DNA of 9,395 nt from CAYSWF01 sp964562905 (GTDB taxonomy: Bacteria > Patescibacteriota > Andersenbacteria > UBA10190), in the NCBI GenBank assembly GCA_964562905.1, contig CAZLVG010000034.1, forward strand, positions 1 through 9,395. Reading direction: 5' to 3'. Below, one piece after another: positions 7,000 through 9,395 of the stretch. Below the pieces are notes generated by a model. That model was given only the letters and a program-made list of their open reading frames with translations. It made no database searches and had not been told where the DNA came from. The stretch's first letter is position 1. Each line of letters opens with the position of its first letter. The position numbers and the translations under genes were made by a program.

Positions 7000-7494
7000 T
7001 TGGAACAGGTTTTTTCTGATCTTGACCACCACTTTCGTTAATTGATAACTCTCCGATTCTGTGCTGATACGGGGAGTGTGTATCTCTCCGGGGAAGAAGA
7101 CGGCGATGGAGCCGGGGGTCAGGCGCAAAGTGGTTCCTCTGTCTTGCGGCAGGGAGTAGAGGATAACGTCATTTTCCTCATCGTAGGGAGTGCCCCCTTT
7201 GACGAGGGGAATGGGATGAGACCATTCTATATTCTCGCTCGGACCGTTGACGCACAGGTGCAAGTCGGTGTATTGCCGATGTGATTCGGGACGGCATTCT
7301 TGCCGGGGCACGGCGGTGACAGTCTGAACGGAGGCAAAGATGTCGCGCCCCTGGATTTCGTGTTCCCCCTCCGGACTGGCAATCATAGGGTCCTGGCCCA
7401 CTTGCCGGCTGCACCAGTCCAATATTTCCTCCCAGGGCGAACCTTTAAGCAGGTGGCGATAGGACTCGGTAATTGTAAGGTTTCCAAAGAGCAT
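6997..7494 (-). CDS. YhcH/YjgK/YiaL family cupin (NanQ-type, putative sialic acid anomerase)
   Basis: The 165-aa protein matches the YhcH/YjgK/YiaL family, small double-stranded beta-helix proteins. Visible landmarks are the N-terminal MLFGNL, ESHRQYTDLH (E70, H72, Y75, D77, H79), which matches the family's E-x-H-x-x-Y-x-D-x-H metal site, FFPGEIHTPRI with H139, and the closing KVVVKIR. E. coli YhcH/NanQ has been described as an anomerase that opens N-acetylneuraminate for its lyase, so this copy beside NeuA and NeuB homologs fits nonulosonic acid handling. No NanA-type lyase is in the window, so a biosynthetic or scavenging role cannot be separated. AAGGAT lies seven bases before the ATG. The gene is divergent from the cytidylyltransferase. 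Confidence 0.83.
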   Translation of the reverse strand: MLFGNLTITESYRHLLKGSPWEEILDWCSRQVGQDPMIASPEGEHEIQGRDIFASVQTVTAVPRQECRPESHRQYTDLHLCVNGPSENIEWSHPIPLVKGGTPYDEENDVILYSLPQDRGTTLRLTPGSIAVFFPGEIHTPRISTESESYQLTKVVVKIRKNLFQ

Positions 7495-7537
7495 GGCTTT
7501 ATCCTTTCTTTTCGGGTAATGACGTGGGGCAGTAACA

Positions 7538-7568
7538 CCACGCTTGCTTAACAGTAGCCCACGCTTGC
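7538..7568. repeat. Tandem 10-bp direct repeat in a divergent promoter region
   Basis: CCACGCTTGC occurs at 7538-7547 and again at 7559-7568, exactly 21 bp apart (two helical turns). It lies between the divergent cupin and cytidylyltransferase genes. Two identical half-sites on one face of DNA suggest a regulator binding site. On the minus strand, TGGACA (7582-7577) with TACTGT 18 bp on is a weak promoter candidate for the cupin gene that would overlap the repeats. Confidence 0.45.
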
Positions 7569-7599
7569 CTTTTTTGTCCAGGAGTGGTTAGCTGGTGTC

Positions 7600-8409
7600 G
7601 TGGAAGAGCAAGCCGGAAATCCGAAGCGTGCACTGGTGGAGACGGCCGCTATTATTCCCGCCCGCGGCGGGAAGCAAAGTATTCCGTACAAGAATTTACA
7701 GGAGCTGGGCGGGAAAACTTTGCTGGCCTGGGCGGTGGAAGTGGCTCTGGCGGCGGATAAGGTTGACGTGGTAATTGTGTCAACGGAAGATAAGCGCACT
7801 GCTGAAGAGGCCGAAAAACTGGGCGCGCTGGTTGCCCCGCGGCCGGCGGAATATTCGCGGCCGGACAGCGGGGACGCAGGTTTTTATCACCACGCCGTTC
7901 AGTGGATGGAGGAAGAGCACGGCTGGAAGCCGGAGCTGCTGGTTAACTTGCGCCCGACCAGTCCCTTAAGATTTTCCGATGACATTAACCGGATGGTGGA
8001 GTATATGCTGGACCACCCGGAGGCGGACGGCGTAAAAAGTCTCATTCCGGCGCCGCTGTTGCCGTATAAGATGTGGCAGTTTGATGATGAAAGATCGCGG
8101 CCCGTCGGCGAGGCGGGGCCGCTGAAGCCGGTTTTTGACAGCGACTACCGCCGCGCGCGCGGCCCGGACCAGCCGCGGCAGAAAGTACAGGAGATGTTCC
8201 CGGTATATTTTCAGGATGGGCAGATAGACGTTACCCGGCGCCGGTTTATTCTACGGCCGGAGTGCTTGAAGTACGATAATGTGTGGGGCGAGAATTTGCA
8301 CGGGTACGTGCTGGACCCGCGCACCAGCACTGACCTGGACGAGCCGGAAGATTTCCGCCGCGCGGCCAAGCTTTACCAGCAATTACAGCAGGAAAGAAAA
8401 GCGGAATAG
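7600..8409 (+). CDS. neuA: Acylneuraminate cytidylyltransferase (NeuA-like CMP-nonulosonate synthetase)
   Basis: The 269-aa enzyme should activate a nonulosonic acid with CTP to CMP-sugar plus pyrophosphate in the cytoplasm. The nucleotide-binding motif is IPARGGKQSIPYKN (19-32). The common form is IPARGGSKxIPxKN, so the usual SK is replaced by KQ. NLRPTSPLR (116-124) matches the family's QPTSPLR motif, with Arg replacing Gln. The C-terminal STDLDEPEDFRRA (243-255) matches the ID/LDTPEDF signature with D245 and D247. GQIDVTRRRF (207-216) corresponds to the usual GAIYI strand. The only usable starts are GTG 7600 and GTG 7636, since a stop lies upstream at 7555; AGGAG at 7580-7584 is unusually far (15 bases) from 7600. 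It probably works with the NeuB-domain protein encoded 5 kb away, although the two are in separate units. Confidence 0.9.
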   Translation: MEEQAGNPKRALVETAAIIPARGGKQSIPYKNLQELGGKTLLAWAVEVALAADKVDVVIVSTEDKRTAEEAEKLGALVAPRPAEYSRPDSGDAGFYHHAVQWMEEEHGWKPELLVNLRPTSPLRFSDDINRMVEYMLDHPEADGVKSLIPAPLLPYKMWQFDDERSRPVGEAGPLKPVFDSDYRRARGPDQPRQKVQEMFPVYFQDGQIDVTRRRFILRPECLKYDNVWGENLHGYVLDPRTSTDLDEPEDFRRAAKLYQQLQQERKAE

Positions 8410-8588
8410 AAACACAAAACAGCTATTTGTTTTCAGTGCGGATAAACACGCACTCAACTTTCGCAGTTGAGCTCACGCAACAGCTTAACCAGATAAATTA
8501 CCTTAAAAGAGCGTTTGTTTTAGGCATAGCTAATTTCCTTCTGAAAGGCGTAAGTTGTCACGTAAGAGACAGGGAGGATAGGAAGAAA
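8410..8588. other. Intergenic region with small hairpins, no gene
   Basis: I see no coding signal here. Small stems follow the cytidylyltransferase: AAAACA/TGTTTT (8416-8421 with 8428-8433), AGTGCG/CGCACT (8435-8440 with 8449-8454), and CTCAACT/AGTTGAG around a TTCGC loop (8453-8459 with 8465-8471). The last two share two bases. The first could act as a weak terminator because it ends in TTTT. AGGGAGGATAGGAAG (8571-8585) is a strong SD-like purine run, but no start codon follows it. Confidence 0.4.
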
Positions 8589-8616
8589 TACTACTATATT
8601 ACGTAATATAGTAGTA
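8589..8616. promoter_or_regulatory. Perfect 28-bp palindrome, putative operator P1 of the TrpR-like gene
   Basis: All 14 base pairs around the centre 8602/8603 are complementary with no spacer. The inner 14 bp are ATATTACGTAATAT, flanked by TACTACT on the left and AGTAGTA on the right. A loopless perfect palindrome is the shape expected for a homodimeric DNA-binding protein. Its right end reaches where the -35 of the promoter at 8632-8640 would lie, so a bound protein should block transcription. Two related copies lie downstream of the gene. Confidence 0.75.
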
Positions 8617-8631
8617 ATAACTGTCGCTTGC

Positions 8632-8640
8632 TGTTATAAT
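8632..8640 (+). promoter_or_regulatory. Extended -10 promoter of the TrpR-like gene
   Basis: TGTTATAAT (8632-8640) is a full consensus extended -10 element (TGnTATAAT). The -35 position, about 8612-8617, falls on the end of palindrome P1 and has no good TTGACA match, as is common for extended -10 promoters. The predicted transcript start, near 8647, leaves a leader of only about nine bases before the GTG at 8656, with no SD. Confidence 0.7.
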
Positions 8641-8655
8641 AAGTGACGTATACCT

Positions 8656-9102
8656 GTGGCGCGATTTAACTACAGAGAGCTTAGCTCCAAAAAACAGCGT
8701 GAGTTTCTTGACCGGCTGGCAGAGATTGTGGCTACTATAAGAAAGAAAGACGAAGCACGCTATTTTCTGGAGCGTCTGCTTACTGAAAGCGAAATTGTCA
8801 TGCTTATCCGGCGTCTGCAGGTCGCCGAAATGCTGGTTAGCGGCTTAACGTACGATCAGATCCAGAGGAAGCTCAATGCGGGAATGTCCACTATCCGCTC
8901 CATTGACGGCTGGCTGACAGACGCCGCTTATGAGTATCAGCAAATCAGGGCCTATCAGCGAGAGGCTATTAAGAAAGTGCGGGAAGGCAGGCGCAGCGCC
9001 AAGCGCCAGCACTCATCCAGCACTATGCCGCGTGAATTGCGGCATACTATCCGTTTTGACTCACGGTTTATATTATTTCGCTTGTTACTGGATGACTTTT
9101 AA
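8656..9102 (+). CDS. YerC/YecD-type TrpR-related DNA-binding protein
   Basis: The 148-aa protein belongs to the TrpR/YerC/YecD superfamily of all-helical, HTH DNA-binding proteins. The family core is residues about 15-90: an N-terminal helix pair, LLTESEIVMLIRRLQVAEML (41-60), then the helix-turn-helix GLTYDQIQRKLNAGMSTI (63-80) followed by RSIDGWL. The usual family length is about 100 residues; here a basic tail of about 45-50 residues follows (KKVREGRRSAKRQ, then a hydrophobic SRFILFRLLLDDF end). Classical TrpR uses tryptophan as corepressor, but no trp genes are visible and the ligand of YerC-type members is unknown to me. The start is GTG 8656, supported by the promoter just upstream. Palindrome P1 over that promoter suggests autoregulation. 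It stands alone, with no partner gene in the window. Confidence 0.85.
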   Translation: MARFNYRELSSKKQREFLDRLAEIVATIRKKDEARYFLERLLTESEIVMLIRRLQVAEMLVSGLTYDQIQRKLNAGMSTIRSIDGWLTDAAYEYQQIRAYQREAIKKVREGRRSAKRQHSSSTMPRELRHTIRFDSRFILFRLLLDDF

Positions 9103-9165
9103 CCAGTTAGTGTTAAACAATCGGCCGCAGCCGCCATAAGTCGCTCTAAAGCTATGAGCCGCTCT

Positions 9166-9193
9166 ATAAAGAGCTGACACAGTCACTCTTTAT
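9166..9193 (+). repeat. Hairpin upstream of palindrome P2
   Basis: ATAAAGAG (9166-9173) pairs with CTCTTTAT (9186-9193), and inside it TGAC (9175-9178) pairs with GTCA (9182-9185) around an ACA loop, leaving only C9174 bulged. A competing stem GCTCT/AGAGC (9161-9165 with 9170-9174) uses the same left arm, so the two are mutually exclusive. No U-run follows, so it is not a standard terminator. Confidence 0.5.
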
Positions 9194-9195
9194 TA

Positions 9196-9219
9196 CTTCT
9201 ATATTACGTAATATGGAGG
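9196..9219. promoter_or_regulatory. Palindrome P2, shared 14-bp core
   Basis: The core ATATTACGTAATAT (9201-9214) is identical to that of P1. Outer arms CTTCT and GGAGG extend the symmetry to 24 bp with two non-Watson-Crick pairs, both of which become G-U pairs in RNA. The GGAGG of the right arm is a perfect SD sequence, so in a transcript it would be base-paired. Confidence 0.7.
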
Positions 9220-9288
9220 ATAACAGTGGCGGTAGAAAAAATAAACTAGTGTCTAAGCGGGTAGTGTTAAGGCGCGGCGGTTAAAAAC

Positions 9289-9314
9289 ACTCCCATATTA
9301 CGTAATATGGAAGT
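9289..9314. promoter_or_regulatory. Palindrome P3, shared 14-bp core
   Basis: Eighteen bases (9293-9310) are perfectly palindromic, CC-ATATTACGTAATAT-GG. The symmetry extends to 26 bp (9289-9314) with a single mismatch pair. With P1 and P2 it gives the left-arm consensus ACTnCY before the common core. It lies 94 bp, centre to centre, from P2. Confidence 0.72.
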
Positions 9315-9395
9315 AAACTACGCCAGCCGGATTTGGCGCAAAGGGAGCATAACAGGCAATGACTGATTTAAATAAAAAAAGAAATTAAGAGTTTA

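Larger units (their letters stand above)
9103..9395. other. Regulatory tail region without a recognisable gene
   Basis: After the TrpR-like gene 293 bases hold no convincing gene. They contain a weak stem TTTAAC/GTTAAA over the stop codon (9098-9103 with 9112-9117), a short direct repeat AG(T/C)CGCTCTA at 9139 and 9157, a hairpin at 9166-9193, palindromes P2 and P3, and a small CGCCA/TGGCG stem (9321-9325 with 9334-9338). Two tiny reading frames exist: GTG 9226 (7 codons, MAVEKIN) and ATG 9360 (9 codons, MTDLNKKRN). The next gene presumably begins beyond the right edge. Confidence 0.5.

Noticed and set aside
8499..8527. Minus-strand nine-codon frame (MPKTNALLR) with AAGGAA upstream
   Set aside because: Only nine codons, no linked gene on that strand, and no supporting promoter.
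8589..8616. P1 as a classical E. coli-type trp operator
   Set aside because: The ends resemble TACTA...TAGTA but the centre TTACGTAA differs from the GTTAAC centre of trp operators, and no tryptophan genes are nearby.
9226..9249. Seven-codon frame MAVEKIN as a gene
   Set aside because: The SD is good, but the peptide is too short to show coding signal and has no Trp or other run typical of an attenuator leader. It is kept only as part of the P2 finding.
8589..9314. The palindromes as a CRISPR array, integron attC sites or a mobile-element family
   Set aside because: Spacing is irregular (605 and 94 bp), there are no uniform spacers or cas genes, no target-site duplications, no integrase, and the arms lack attC R-box layout.
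9360..9389. Nine-codon frame MTDLNKKRN near the right edge
   Set aside because: The purine-rich GGGAG is about 13 bases upstream, the frame ends immediately, and the A-rich composition makes a chance frame likely.

Overview
This is a bacterial window of moderately high GC content. It is dense with short-gap or overlapping genes, uses the standard code with ATG and GTG starts, and carries no tRNA, rRNA, CRISPR array or recognisable transposase. The lineage cannot be fixed from the sequence. A YerC/YecD-type TrpR relative, a compact VKOR plus membrane-anchored DsbA pair, and several genes without a clear Shine-Dalgarno (SD) sequence would suit a small-genome uncultured bacterium such as Patescibacteria, but this is a weak inference.

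Layout. At the left edge, two tiny single-span membrane proteins (399-286 and 289-71, minus strand) overlap by ATGA. Divergent from them on the plus strand is a run: a NeuB-type nonulosonate synthase fused to a second TIM barrel of the sugar-phosphate isomerase / AP endonuclease 2 superfamily (455-2338), a class I SAM methyltransferase (2394-3200), a VKOR family protein (3193-3633) and a membrane-anchored DsbA-like thioredoxin (3600-4244). Convergent to it on the minus strand is a two-gene unit, aldo/keto reductase (5946-5011) then SDR dehydrogenase (5005-4265). A DMT/EamA transporter (6026-6958, plus) converges on a YhcH/NanQ-type cupin (7494-6997, minus), with a bidirectional terminator in the shared 3' ends. 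A NeuA-like acylneuraminate cytidylyltransferase follows (7600-8409).

Biological theme. NeuB-like synthase, NeuA-like cytidylyltransferase, SDR, aldo/keto reductase and YhcH-type cupin together suggest a pathway that makes and activates a sialic-acid-like nonulosonic acid for a surface glycan. It is spread over three transcription directions. The aminotransferase, acetyltransferase and NeuC-type epimerase expected for Neu5Ac, legionaminate or pseudaminate are not in the window, so the product is unknown. The VKOR/DsbA pair is a separate oxidative protein-folding module placed inside the locus.

The right end is a regulatory region. A TrpR-like DNA-binding protein (8656-9102) has a strong extended -10 promoter, and a perfect 28-bp palindrome (8589-8616) sits over its -35 region. 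Two more palindromes with the same 14-bp core ATATTACGTAATAT lie 94 bp apart after the gene (9196-9219 and 9289-9314). This looks like an uncharacterised repressor-operator system, probably controlling its own gene and whatever lies beyond the right edge. It is the most striking feature of the window.
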